From the NCBI GenBank assembly GCA_018401745.1, contig JAGYJY010000015.1, forward strand, positions 27,412-91,411: DNA of 64,000 nucleotides. The letters are read 5' to 3'. The position numbers and the translations under genes are program-made. Below the pieces are notes generated by a model. The model worked only from the letters and a program-made list of their open reading frames with translations, did not search any database and was not told the DNA's origin. The DNA is from Pirellulales bacterium (GTDB taxonomy: Bacteria > Planctomycetota > Planctomycetia > Pirellulales > UBA1268). This document shows, piece after piece, positions 46,888 to 56,413 of the stretch (positions within the stretch are counted from its first letter, which is position 1; each line of letters opens with the position of its first letter).

Positions 46888-47006
46888 CCGGTACCTTCCA
46901 GCGGCGTTTGTCGTCTCTCGTCGCGAAAGCGACGATACCAGCGCAGCAGGTCGGCGCATGCATAGCCTGGCCGCATCGATGACTCGTGTTGCCGAAGAGG
47001 GATGCC

Positions 47007-47366
47007 ATGCCGACCCGCCCGCTGCCTCAGATTCTGCTGCTTGCTCTCCTGGCGGTGGTCATGCTCGCCCTGCTGCCTGGAGAGTCGGAGGCCGGTGGCG
47101 TGTGGTGGAAGCGTGGGTACACCACCCGTGGCGTTGCCGGGGGGACACCAAAAAAGCAGGCTCCCTCTCAGCCTGGTGAGTCACCCTACAAGACGGGCAT
47201 CAACGACCGGCCGAAGTATTTTGTGCCGCCCACCAAGCCCGGCACGCCCACCTGGGAGATGTATGGCGTTCCCCAGGGGCTCGTCCCCGGCAACTTTCCC
47301 AGCTACGCTCCCTTAGGATTCGGCGGCTACCGCTTCCCTGCGGTCGGCAGCGCTGCCTACCGCTGA
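47007..47366 (+). CDS. Small secreted protein of unknown function
   Basis: 119 residues: signal peptide (ILLLALLAVVMLALLPGESEAG), then a Gly/Pro/Tyr-rich mature part (WWKRGYTTRGVAGG ... GFGGYRFPAVG) without cysteines or repeats, probably disordered. The ribosome-binding site GAGGGA precedes ATG 47007. I do not recognise the family. It may be a cell-surface or matrix component. It stands alone between ppx and the repair operon. Confidence 0.65.
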   Translation: MPTRPLPQILLLALLAVVMLALLPGESEAGGVWWKRGYTTRGVAGGTPKKQAPSQPGESPYKTGINDRPKYFVPPTKPGTPTWEMYGVPQGLVPGNFPSYAPLGFGGYRFPAVGSAAYR

Positions 47367-47414
47367 GCCACCGCTCGGCACGCCGCCCCCGCGTTTCCGG
47401 AGGCTGCCTGCCCG

Positions 47415-48533
47415 ATGCCGATCGCTCTCCCGCCACCACATGCAGGGTCATCATCGCGGCTGGAGATGCCGGGCACGCTGGAGATGTCGTCGGCGGGGCT
47501 CTACTGTCCTGCGGGCGGGTTTCACATCGATCCCTGGCGGGCGGTGCCCAAAGCGGTGATCACCCACGCGCATGCCGACCATGCCCGCAGCGGCTGCGGT
47601 CACTACCTCTGCCTCTCATCGGGCAAGCGGGTGCTGCGAGAACGCGTGGGGGCGTCGGCGACGATCGACACGCTTCGCCGCAGGGAAACGATGCGGGTGG
47701 GCGAGGTTGATCTTTCCCTTGTGCCAGCCGGGCACATTCTCGGGTCGGCCCAGGTCTGCATCACGCACCGTGGAGTGCGGTGGGTGGTGACGGGCGACTA
47801 CAAGCTCGAGGCCGATCCCACCTGCGAGCCTTTTGAGCCAGTTGAGACCGACGTGCTCGTCACCGAGTCGACCTTTGGCCTGCCGATCTATCGCTGGGGC
47901 GACCCGCAGGAGACGGCCGACGCCATCAACGCCTGGTGGCGGGCGAGCCGCGATGCCGGGCGGACCTGTGTGCTTTTTGCCTACGCGCTGGGCAAGGCGC
48001 AGCGGCTCGCGGCGATGCTCGATCCTTCGATCGGACCGATCTATGCCCACGGGGCGGTCATGAAGATGGTGCGAGCCTATCGTGACAGTGGCGTGCGGCT
48101 GCCGGCAATCGATCAGCTGGCAGCGGCGACACGCCGGGCCGGCGGCGGTCGGGCGATGGTGATCGCGCCGCCCTCAGCGGCGGGTAGCCGTTGGCTGCGG
48201 ACGTTTGGCGACACGAGTATCGCGATGGCGAGCGGCTGGATGACGATTCGGGGCGTGCGTCGGCGGCGGGGATTTGACCGCGGCTTTGTCCTCTCCGACC
48301 ATGCCGACTTTCCGGGGCTGGTGCAGGCGGTGGAGGCTTCGCGGGCGAGGCGGGTTTATGTGACGCATGGGAGCGCAGCGAGCTTTGCCCGCTTCCTCTG
48401 CGAACAGGGTGTCGAGGCGTCGGTGCTGGCAACACGGTTCAGTGGTGAGGACGGCAGCGACGAGCCAGCCAGCGACGAGCCGAGCGGGCAGCAGGACGAG
48501 GCCCGGGATCCGCAGCAGGGAGAGGCTTCGTGA
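47415..48533 (+). CDS. Ligase-associated DNA exonuclease (metallo-beta-lactamase/SNM1-like)
   Basis: First gene of the ligase-associated DNA repair set. 372 residues with the metallo-beta-lactamase motif THAHADHARSG, VPAGHILGSAQV, VVTGDYKLEADPTCEP and LSDHADFPGL (beta-CASP-type layout). By family knowledge it is a nuclease that processes DNA ends or crosslinks for the adjacent ATP-dependent ligase. The extreme N-terminus (before SSAGLYCPAGG) and the Glu/Asp/Ser-rich tail are probably disordered. It overlaps the ligase start by 4 bp (GTGA). Confidence 0.93.
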   Translation: MPIALPPPHAGSSSRLEMPGTLEMSSAGLYCPAGGFHIDPWRAVPKAVITHAHADHARSGCGHYLCLSSGKRVLRERVGASATIDTLRRRETMRVGEVDLSLVPAGHILGSAQVCITHRGVRWVVTGDYKLEADPTCEPFEPVETDVLVTESTFGLPIYRWGDPQETADAINAWWRASRDAGRTCVLFAYALGKAQRLAAMLDPSIGPIYAHGAVMKMVRAYRDSGVRLPAIDQLAAATRRAGGGRAMVIAPPSAAGSRWLRTFGDTSIAMASGWMTIRGVRRRRGFDRGFVLSDHADFPGLVQAVEASRARRVYVTHGSAASFARFLCEQGVEASVLATRFSGEDGSDEPASDEPSGQQDEARDPQQGEAS

Positions 48534-50197
48534 GACGCTTCGCTCAGCTCTTTCACGAACTCGATGCCACGACGCGGACTGCCGAAAAAGTGCAGTCGCT
48601 TGTGGTCTACTTTCGCGAGACACCGGCCGAGGATGCGGCTGCGGCGCTGGCGGTGCTCTCGGGCCAGCGGCAGCGACGTGGCGTGACCACGACGCTCTTG
48701 CGGGAGTGGGCTGCTGAGGCCGCGGGGATTCCGCTCTGGCTGCTGGAGGAGTCGTATGCAGCGGTGGGCGATCTGGCGGAAACGCTGGCTTTGATCCTGC
48801 CCGACGGCCGCGAAGATGCGGCGTCGGCCGGTCTTGCTGAAACGATCGCTTCGACGATCAAGCCGCTGGCTGCAGCGAGCGTGGAGGAGAAGCGGCGGAT
48901 CGTCCACGACGCCTGGCAACGCCTCCGCAAAGACGAACGCGTGGTCTGGCACAAGCTGATCACCGGTGGCTTTCGGGTGGGGGTCGCTAGGACGCTCGTC
49001 GCTCGCGCGCTTGCCGAAATCGCTGAGGTTGACCCGGCCACAATGGCCCACCGGCTGATGGGCCTCTCAGCGATCACGCCTGAGGCGTATCGTGCGCTGC
49101 TCGACACCGATGCTCAGGTGCATGATCCCACCCGCCCCTACCCTTTTTTCCTCGCCTCACCGCTGGACGATGCGGTGGCACGCCTCGGCGACGTGGCGGG
49201 CTGGCTTGCTGAATGGAAGTGGGACGGCATGCGGGCTCAGCTGATCCGCCGCGGCGACGTGCGGGCGATCTGGACCCGCGGTGAAGAACTCGCCAGCGAG
49301 GCCTTTCCCGAGCTGATCGCCGCGGCCGAGCGTTTGCCGGATGGTCATGTGCTCGACGGTGAGGTGCTGGCCTATGCAGACGGCGAGCTGCTCGGATTTC
49401 AAGCGCTCTCCCGCAGGGCAGGCCGCCGACGGGTGCCCGCCAAGCAGCTGCAGGAGATCCCCTGCGTGTTTGTGGCCTACGACCTGCTCGAGGCAGATGG
49501 TGTGGACCTGCGGGAGCAGCCCCTGGCGTTTCGCCGCGAGCGAATCGCGGCGCTGGGGCTGCCAGTTTTTGGCGGGGAAGGCGGGGGCCCGGCCTCCGCG
49601 TGTAGCCATGCGGATCAGGAAGACGACCGGCCGCATCTGTTCTTCTCGCCCCAGGTCGTTGCCACGAGCTGGGACGACCTGGCCCGAGCACGAGAGACGT
49701 CGCGGCAGCGAGGCGTGGAAGGGTTGATGCTCAAGCGTCTCGACAGCCCCTACCGTGTGGGTCGGCCTCGCGGTGACTGGTGGAAATGGAAAGTCGATCC
49801 CCTTGAGATCGATGCAGTGCTGCTCTACGGGCAAGCTGGTCACGGACGTCGTGCGTCGCTCCACACTGACTACACCTTGGGCGTTTGGGATGGCGATACG
49901 CTTGTGCCCGTGGCCAAGGCCTACTCCGGCCTGACAGATGCCGAGATTGCCGAGGTGGACCGCATCATTCGCCAGACCACCCGCGAGCGGCACGGCCCTG
50001 TGCGGGTGGTCGAGCCGACGCTCGTGTTTCAAATCGCGTTCGATGCCATCGCCATGTCCAGCCGCCATAAATCAGGAGTGGCGATGCGGTTTCCACGGAT
50101 TGCCCGGTGGCGGCGCGACAAGCGGCCAGAGGAGGCCGGCAGACTCGATCAGCTGCGGGCCCTGCTCCCTCCTCTTCCGCCCTCGAGGGCGTTATGA
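48530..50197 (+). CDS. ATP-dependent DNA ligase (ligase-associated repair type)
   Basis: 555-residue ligase of the single-gene, cluster-linked ATP-dependent family. DNA-binding domain in the first 200 residues; nucleotidyltransferase motif I EWKWDGMRAQ (adenylated Lys), LDGEVLAY (motif III region), EGLMLKRLDSPY (IV) and WWKWKVDPLEIDAVLLYG (V); OB-fold C-terminus with FQIAFDAIAMSSRHKSGVAMRFPRI, cited here in parts, ending in RFPRIARWR. GTG start coupled to the exonuclease; its stop overlaps the helicase ATG (ATGA). Confidence 0.94.
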   Translation: MRRFAQLFHELDATTRTAEKVQSLVVYFRETPAEDAAAALAVLSGQRQRRGVTTTLLREWAAEAAGIPLWLLEESYAAVGDLAETLALILPDGREDAASAGLAETIASTIKPLAAASVEEKRRIVHDAWQRLRKDERVVWHKLITGGFRVGVARTLVARALAEIAEVDPATMAHRLMGLSAITPEAYRALLDTDAQVHDPTRPYPFFLASPLDDAVARLGDVAGWLAEWKWDGMRAQLIRRGDVRAIWTRGEELASEAFPELIAAAERLPDGHVLDGEVLAYADGELLGFQALSRRAGRRRVPAKQLQEIPCVFVAYDLLEADGVDLREQPLAFRRERIAALGLPVFGGEGGGPASACSHADQEDDRPHLFFSPQVVATSWDDLARARETSRQRGVEGLMLKRLDSPYRVGRPRGDWWKWKVDPLEIDAVLLYGQAGHGRRASLHTDYTLGVWDGDTLVPVAKAYSGLTDAEIAEVDRIIRQTTRERHGPVRVVEPTLVFQIAFDAIAMSSRHKSGVAMRFPRIARWRRDKRPEEAGRLDQLRALLPPLPPSRAL

Positions 50198-52701
50198 AAC
50201 AGGCTGTTCGCCAGACGGGTCGCAAGCGGACCTCGACGCCGGCGGCCGCAGGGCCGCTCGATGCGGCGGCGGCCTGGTGCCGCGATCAAGGCTGGGAGGC
50301 GTTTCCATTTCAGCGGGAGGTCTGGCAGGCATTGGCTGATGGGGAGAGCGGTTTGGTCCACGCTCCCACCGGAACTGGCAAGACGCTCGCGGTCTGGCTC
50401 GGCGCGGTTGCGGCCGGCTGGACGCCGCAGCCGCTGCGGGTGGTCTGGCTGACACCGCTGCGGGCCCTTGTCGCCGACACGGCAGCAGCTCTCGCCCTGC
50501 CGCTGCCCCAGCTCGCTCCCGACTGGACGGTGGCCACCCGCACCGGCGACACACCCACCGCAGCCCGGCGGGCAATGCGGATGCGGCCGCCCACCGCCAT
50601 GATCACCACTCCGGAATCGCTCTCGCTTCTGCTCTCCCTCGAAGATGCTGCCGACGCATTTGCCGGGCTGCGGCTGGTGGTGGTCGATGAGTGGCACGAG
50701 CTGCTCTCGTCGAAACGGGGCGTGCAGACCGAGCTCGCACTGGCCCGCCTGCGAAGCCTTGCTCCTGGGCTGCAGACCTGGGGGCTCTCAGCAACCCTCG
50801 GCAACCTGGATGAAGCAGCGACGGCGCTTGTCGGCACGCCGGAGAGCAGCCCGCGGATCGTGCGGGCCGACGTGCCTCGGCAGCTGGAAATCGAGACGCT
50901 GATCCCCACCCCGATGGAGCGGTTTCCCTGGGCGGGCCACATGGGGATGCGTCTGCTTCCGCAGGTGGTTCAGACGCTTGCTCCGGTGGCGACGTCGCTG
51001 GTCTTCACCAACACCCGCTCCCAGGCGGAGCGGTGGTTTGAAGCTCTTGCTCGAGCACGACCCGACTGGAACCTGGCGTTGCACCACGGATCGATCGATC
51101 GTGAGCTCCGTACGGCTGCCGAGGATGGGCTGCGGCTCGGCAGGCTCAAGGCGGTGGTGGCGACGGGCAGTCTCGATCTTGGTGTCGACTTTGGGCCGGT
51201 GGAGCAGGTGCTCCAGATCGGCAGCCCCAAGGGAATCGCCAGGCTCCTGCAGCGAGCCGGCCGCAGCGGCCATCGGCCTGGAGCGGTGGGAAGGCTGGTG
51301 TGCGTGCCGACCCACGCCCTGGAGCTGGTGGAGTGTGCGGCTGCGCGGCAGGCGGCAAGTGAGGGCGTGACGGAGCCGAGGCAGCCGCTGACCGGGGCGC
51401 TCGATGTGCTTGCCCAGCACATCGTCACGGTCGCCTGCAGCGGCGGTTTTCGTGAGGAAGAACTCTTCGCTGAAGTGCGGCAGACGGCCGCCTTTCGCCA
51501 GCTCGACCAGGCCAGCTGGCAGTGGGCGATGGACTTTGCTGCCCGCGGCGGGCCGGCGCTTGCTGCCTACCCCGACTTTGCCCGCATCCGCGAGCGGTTC
51601 GGCCGCTGGTATGTGGCCGGGCCGGCCATCGCCCGACGCCACCGGATGTCGATCGGCACGATCACCAGCGATGCCGCAGTGGAGGTGAAGTGGCTCCGCG
51701 GGGGCCGCTTAGGAACGGTCGAAGAATCGTTCATCTCGCGGCTCAACGAGGGCGATCGCTTCATCTTCGCTGGCCGCACCCTCCGGCTGTTCCGCTTTGA
51801 CGGGCTGACGGCCTGGGTGCGGCTGGCCAAGGCTTCAGCAGTGGGCGTCGCCGTCCCGCGGTGGAACGGTGGCCGGATGCCGCTCTCGACGCTGCTCGCC
51901 TCGCACGTGCAGAAACTGGTGGCTGAGGGATCGCAGCGACAGCCGCCGACGGCGGAGATGGCGGCCGTGGAGCCACTGCTCGACACCCAGGCCGCCTGGA
52001 GCTGCCGGCCGCAGCCGGAGAGCCTGCTGATTGAGCTGGTGGCCAGCCGCGACGGGCATCATGCCTTTCTCTATCCCTTTGCCGGCAGGCTCGTGCACGA
52101 AGGGCTTGCGGCGCTGGTGGCCTGGCGGATCGCGCAGCAGTCGCCGGCAACACTGGTCTTCACGGTCAACGACTGGGGCTTTCAGATCCTCGGCCGACAG
52201 CCGATCACGCCTGGTGGTGCCGGCGGGGGGGAGGCCTTCTGGCGGCGGATGCTCTCGACCGAAGGGCTGCTCGAGGATCTGCTTGCCTGCCTCAATGGCA
52301 CCGAAATGGCCCGCAGGCAGTTTCGTGAGATCGCTCGCGTCGCCGGCCTGATCGCCGGGCATGGAGCTGGCCGCAAGGGAGACCGCAACCTGCAGGCGTC
52401 GGCAGGCCTGCTCTTCGACGTGCTCGAGGAGCATGACCCTGCCAACATGCTGCTCGCGCAGGCTCGCCGCGAGGTGCTGGAGGCCCAGTTTGAATACCGG
52501 CGGCTGGATGCGGCTCTCGCGCGGATCGCCGCTGAAGAAATCCAGATCGTTGAGCCCCGGCGGCTCTCGCCGCTGGCGTTTCCTCTGTGGGCGGAGCAGA
52601 TTCACTCCAGGCTCTCCACCCAGGGCTGGCTCGAGCGGATCACCGAGATGGCACGCGAACTCGAGGAGACGGCGGCATGCTCGTCGAGCCGCGAGGCGTA
52701 A
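50194..52701 (+). CDS. Ligase-associated Lhr-like DEAD/DEAH helicase
   Basis: 835-residue superfamily 2 helicase. Motif I VHAPTGTGKTLAVW, Ia TPLRAL, Ib TTPESLSLLLS, II VVVDEWHELL (DEWH box), III GLSATLG, IV SLVFTNTRSQAE, V ATGSLDLGVDFG, VI RLLQRAGRSGHRPG, then the Lhr-type winged-helix and C-terminal domains. Third gene of the repair operon and coupled by ATGA to the ligase; the last 25 bp overlap the phosphoesterase start. It presumably unwinds or remodels DNA for the partner nuclease and ligase. Confidence 0.94.
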   Translation: MKQAVRQTGRKRTSTPAAAGPLDAAAAWCRDQGWEAFPFQREVWQALADGESGLVHAPTGTGKTLAVWLGAVAAGWTPQPLRVVWLTPLRALVADTAAALALPLPQLAPDWTVATRTGDTPTAARRAMRMRPPTAMITTPESLSLLLSLEDAADAFAGLRLVVVDEWHELLSSKRGVQTELALARLRSLAPGLQTWGLSATLGNLDEAATALVGTPESSPRIVRADVPRQLEIETLIPTPMERFPWAGHMGMRLLPQVVQTLAPVATSLVFTNTRSQAERWFEALARARPDWNLALHHGSIDRELRTAAEDGLRLGRLKAVVATGSLDLGVDFGPVEQVLQIGSPKGIARLLQRAGRSGHRPGAVGRLVCVPTHALELVECAAARQAASEGVTEPRQPLTGALDVLAQHIVTVACSGGFREEELFAEVRQTAAFRQLDQASWQWAMDFAARGGPALAAYPDFARIRERFGRWYVAGPAIARRHRMSIGTITSDAAVEVKWLRGGRLGTVEESFISRLNEGDRFIFAGRTLRLFRFDGLTAWVRLAKASAVGVAVPRWNGGRMPLSTLLASHVQKLVAEGSQRQPPTAEMAAVEPLLDTQAAWSCRPQPESLLIELVASRDGHHAFLYPFAGRLVHEGLAALVAWRIAQQSPATLVFTVNDWGFQILGRQPITPGGAGGGEAFWRRMLSTEGLLEDLLACLNGTEMARRQFREIARVAGLIAGHGAGRKGDRNLQASAGLLFDVLEEHDPANMLLAQARREVLEAQFEYRRLDAALARIAAEEIQIVEPRRLSPLAFPLWAEQIHSRLSTQGWLERITEMARELEETAACSSSREA

Positions 52702-53384
52702 CAGACCCCCAGCCGCTGGAACTCCTCCCAGGCCGGGCCGCCCTGCTGCCGCACGACGGCACGCTGCTGGTGGCCGATCTCCATCTCGGCAAGGCAGCCT
52801 CGTTCCGGCACGCAGGGCTGCCGGTGCCGGAGGGCTCCTCCTCGGGAGACCTCGTGCGGCTGGCCCGGCTGCTGGCTGAGACCGCAGCCCGCCGGCTCCT
52901 TGTGCTCGGCGACCTTTTTCATGCCTCGTCCGGCTGCACGCCAGCGGTCCTGGAGGAGTTTGCGGCGTTCTGTCGCCAGACATTCGGGCGTTGAGGTCGT
53001 GCTCGTGGAAGGCAACCACGACCGCCGCGTGCGGATTCCGAGTGAGCTTGGGATCGACCGCATCGTGCCAAGCCTTGAAGAGCCCCCTGGAGGTTTCTCC
53101 ACGAGCCGCCTCAGGAACGCACCGCCGGCTGGATTCACTGCTGCGGCCATCTCCATCCACGGCTCTCGATTCGCTCGCCCAGCGGCGACCGGCTTTCGCA
53201 GCGATGCTTCGTGGAAGAGCCCGGCCTCTGGATCCTGCCCGCCTTCGGCTCGTTTACAGGCTCGAGTGTCGTGCCGATCGCGGCCACGACGCGGGTCTGG
53301 GCGGCAGGAGACGACGCGGTGGTCGACGTTAGCCGCATGGCCCAGCTGGCGGTTGGCCGGCGGCTGCCGCCTGCTCGAGCGTGA
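52677..53384 (+). CDS. pdeM: Ligase-associated metallophosphoesterase (frame breaks at about 52991 and in C-run 53083-53087)
   Basis: Fourth gene of the repair set, about 235 residues when two compensating breaks are repaired. Calcineurin-like motifs: LLVADLHLGKAASFR (DxH), LVLGDLFHASSG (GD), LVEGNHDRR (GNHD), then WIHCCGHLHPRLSI (GHxH). The first break is an extra T after FCRQTFG; the second is a missing C in GAGCCCCCTGG, and restoring it gives EPPWRFLHEPP. The end, LPPARA and stop at 53384, overlaps the convergent nnrD end. The enzyme is probably a phosphodiesterase acting on DNA ends or nucleotides. Confidence 0.88.
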
Positions 53385-54295
53385 GGAAGGCCTGCGGGAG
53401 CGCGGCCACGAGGTCGGTGGCGATCAGCGAGGTTTCGCCGACCCGCGCTGCGGCCAGGTCACCGGCATGCCCATGCACCCAGACGCCGAGGGTGGCGGCG
53501 TCGAGCGGTGGGAGGCCACGGCCGCAGAGGGCAGCGATCACGCCGGTGAGCACATCGCCGCTCCCCGCGGTGGCCATGCCAGGATTGCCTGAGGTGTTGT
53601 GCCGGTGGTGCTGGCCATCGGTCACGAGCGACTGTGGCCCCTTGAGCACGAGGATCGCATCGGTGGCGATGGCGAGGGCCGCCGCATGCTCTTCCAGCTC
53701 GCGTCGGTCGGGCCGCTCGCTGTGGCTCGCAGGGCCTCGGCCCTCCGGCAGAAACCGTCGCAGCTCGCCACCGTGCGGGGTGAGCACTCTGGGGCCGGCA
53801 TGCTCAACGAGCGTTGCCCGGTCGAGCTGGGCCAGGGCCCAGAGGCCGTCGGCGTCAAACACAGCCGCCTGTGGAGCAGCTTCGCCAGAGCTGCCGCACC
53901 AGTGCCACGGTGTCGGCAGTGCGGCCGAGACCGGGACCGCAGGCCAGCACGTCTGCATGCTGGCTGCGGTTGAGCAACGGCTCCACGGCGGATGCCGCAA
54001 ACGTGCCCTCAGCCGTGGCGGCGTGGCCCCGAGTCATCACGCAGGGATTGAAGGAAGCCGCGATCACCTCCACGGGCATCGGGACGTGCAGCTCGACCAG
54101 TCCGGCTCCACTCCGCAGCGCAGCCATCGCCGAGAGGGCCGCCGCCCCGGCCATCCCGCTCGAGCCTCCGATGACCACGACGCGACCGCAGGCAAACTTG
54201 TCGACGTCGCTCGCCCTGCCGGGCAGCCGCAGGTCGGGCGGAGTCGGCAGGCTGGGGCTGCGGATTTGCGGAAAAGTGTGGTTTTTGACGCTCAT
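53329..54295 (-). CDS. nnrD: ADP-dependent NAD(P)H-hydrate dehydratase (frame break near 53890)
   Basis: Repairs hydrated NAD(P)H; ribokinase-like fold of the YjeF C-terminal type, about 322 residues. Motifs are GRVVVIGGSSGMAGAAAL, ACGPGLGR, VFDADGLWAL, LTPHGGELRRFL, LVLKGPQSLV and the anion-hole NPGMATAGSGDVLTGVIAAL. One extra base near 53890 separates VALVRQ from SGEAAPQAAVFDADG. The N-terminal epimerase domain (NnrE) is absent, so the dehydratase stands alone. Its 3' end overlaps pdeM by 56 bp on the opposite strand. Confidence 0.92.
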
Positions 54296-54447
54296 GACAG
54301 CCGAGATTGTACCGGTGGGGTGTCGTGGCGTACCCTGACGAGAAATATGAGGCTTTGAGAGCCTCGCCGCCGCGCGGAGGACAACTCGCTCGCTGGCAGG
54401 CGGCGCTCGTTCACCCGATGGGTGTCTCTAGCACCACACGAGAATCC

Positions 54448-54918
54448 ATGACCGCAGAAAGTTCGGGAGACGTGTTCGATGTCAAGCAGATTCGTCGCTT
54501 GATCGAACTGATGAAAAAGCACGATCTCTCCGAGATCGATCTCAAGCAGGCGGATCAGCGGGTCCGCATCAAGCGTGGCGGTGATGAGGAGCCGCGTGTG
54601 TCGACGGCGGTGGCTCCACGAGCGGCCGAACCGGCCCCGGCTCTGGTAGCGGAGCCAAAGGCCGACGACAGCCGGCACGCCGTCGTGACCAGCCCGATGG
54701 TGGGCACCTTTTACCGGGCGAGCAGTCCGGAGTCGGCTCCGTTTATCAAGGTTGGCGACCGCATCGGTCCGGAATCGACGGTCTGCATCATTGAGGCCAT
54801 GAAGGTCTTCAATGAGATTCCCGCCGGTGTCTCGGGGCAGGTGGTGGCCATCCTCGTGGAAAACGGTGCTCCGATCGAGTTTGGGCAGCCGCTTGTGAAG
54901 GTCGATCCTGGGGCCTGA
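54448..54918 (+). CDS. accB: Biotin carboxyl carrier protein of acetyl-CoA carboxylase
   Basis: 156 residues. N-terminal helix (FDVKQIRRLIELMKKHDLSE), a Pro/Ala linker (about 60-80) and a C-terminal biotinyl domain with the biotinylation site CIIEAMKVFNEI. MVGTFYRASSPESAPFI is the conserved thumb region typical of AccB. It carries the carboxyl group from AccC to the transferase. I chose ATG 54448; an ATG ten codons upstream is possible. accC follows after 61 bp. Confidence 0.95.
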   Translation: MTAESSGDVFDVKQIRRLIELMKKHDLSEIDLKQADQRVRIKRGGDEEPRVSTAVAPRAAEPAPALVAEPKADDSRHAVVTSPMVGTFYRASSPESAPFIKVGDRIGPESTVCIIEAMKVFNEIPAGVSGQVVAILVENGAPIEFGQPLVKVDPGA

Positions 54919-54979
54919 GGCCTCGCACTGATCGTGCCTGCGTCATTTTTTTCCTCTGGCGGTTTGGATTCCGGCGGAC

Positions 54980-56323
54980 ATGTTCAAACGCATCCTGGTG
55001 GCCAACCGAGGTGAAATCGCTCTGAGGGTGATCCGCGCGTGTCGCGAGCTCGGGGTCGAAACGGTGGCCATCTGCTCTGAAGCAGATCGAGGCGCGAGCT
55101 ACCTGGAGCTGGCCGACGAGGCGATCTGCGTCGGGCCGGCTCGGGCGTCTGAAAGCTATCTGCGAATCGACCGGGTGATCAGTGCTGCCGAAATCGGCAA
55201 TGTGCAGGCGATTCATCCCGGCTACGGTTTCCTTTCAGAAAACGCCCACTTCGCCGAGGTCTGTCGGTCGTGCGACATCGGCTTTATCGGCCCGACCCCG
55301 GAGGCAATGGCCCAGCTCGGCGACAAAAACTCGGCGCGTGCGATCGCCATGCAGGCAGACGTTCCCTGCGTGCCTGGCAGCGATGGGCTCGTGGCGAGCG
55401 AACAGGAAGCTCTTGAGACCGCGCGGCGGATCGGCTACCCCGTGCTGCTGAAGGCAACTGCCGGTGGCGGTGGTCGGGGAATGCGGGTGGCCTCCAATGA
55501 CCTCACCCTGCAGTCGGCGTTTCAGCAGGCAGCCACTGAAGCGCTGGCCGCGTTTGGCAATCCTGGGATCTATCTCGAGCGGTATGTGGAGCGGCCGCGG
55601 CATGTCGAGGTGCAAATCATCGGCGACATGCACGGCAATGTCGTGCACCTCTGGGAGCGAGACTGCTCCACGCAGCGACGGCACCAGAAGCTGATCGAGG
55701 AGAGCCCTTCTCCGCGGCTTTCACCGGAAACCCGGAAGGCGATGTGTGAGGCCGCCGTGCGGCTGGCAAAGTCTGCCGGCTACTACTCGACCGGCACTGT
55801 GGAGTTTATCGTCGACCAAGCGGGCAACTTCTATTTCATCGAGCTCAACTCACGGATCCAGGTGGAGCATCCGGTCACGGAAATGGTCACCGGGATCGAT
55901 CTGATCAAGGCCCAGATCCGCGTGGCGGCTGGTGAGCCGCTGAGCTTTACGCAAGACGACGTCGTGCAGCGTGGACATGCGATTGAGTGTCGCATCAACG
56001 CGGAAGATCCTGCCCATAACTTCCGGCCATGTCCGGGCCGCATCGAGCGGATGATTGTGCCGGGCGGCTTCGGGGTGCGATTCGACTCCCACGCGTCGAG
56101 CGGCTACGTCGTGCCGCCCCACTACGACTCTCTGATCGGCAAGCTGATCGTGCACCAGCCCACCCGTCGCGAGGCGATCGAGACCATGCAGCGGGCGCTG
56201 AGGGAACTGCGAGTGGAGGGGGTGGAGACGACGGTTCCTATCCATCTCAAGATTCTTTCGCACTCGGCCTTTCACGATTCGCAAATCGACACAACCTTCG
56301 TGGAACGCACCCTGCTTGGGTGA
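54980..56323 (+). CDS. accC: Biotin carboxylase subunit of acetyl-CoA carboxylase
   Basis: ATP-grasp enzyme carboxylating biotin on AccB; 447 residues. [20 protein letters not shown], the glycine-rich ATP lid [45 protein letters not shown] (Mg and bicarbonate site) and [13 protein letters not shown] are all present. Complete length for the stand-alone type. The carboxyltransferase genes accA and accD are not in the window. Confidence 0.97.
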   Translation: MFKRILVANRGEIALRVIRACRELGVETVAICSEADRGASYLELADEAICVGPARASESYLRIDRVISAAEIGNVQAIHPGYGFLSENAHFAEVCRSCDIGFIGPTPEAMAQLGDKNSARAIAMQADVPCVPGSDGLVASEQEALETARRIGYPVLLKATAGGGGRGMRVASNDLTLQSAFQQAATEALAAFGNPGIYLERYVERPRHVEVQIIGDMHGNVVHLWERDCSTQRRHQKLIEESPSPRLSPETRKAMCEAAVRLAKSAGYYSTGTVEFIVDQAGNFYFIELNSRIQVEHPVTEMVTGIDLIKAQIRVAAGEPLSFTQDDVVQRGHAIECRINAEDPAHNFRPCPGRIERMIVPGGFGVRFDSHASSGYVVPPHYDSLIGKLIVHQPTRREAIETMQRALRELRVEGVETTVPIHLKILSHSAFHDSQIDTTFVERTLLG

Positions 56324-56413
56324 GTTTTTCATGAGGCAGGCGTCGCGCTGCTGTCGATCGGTCCGCGTTTCACTACCCTGCCCTTTTTCCCACCGCAGAG
56401 CGAGTATTCCATC

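Noticed and set aside
51835..53160. 441-residue minus-strand frame opposite the helicase and phosphoesterase
   Set aside because: Shadow frame with low-complexity composition; the helicase and GNHD/GHxH motifs are on the plus strand.
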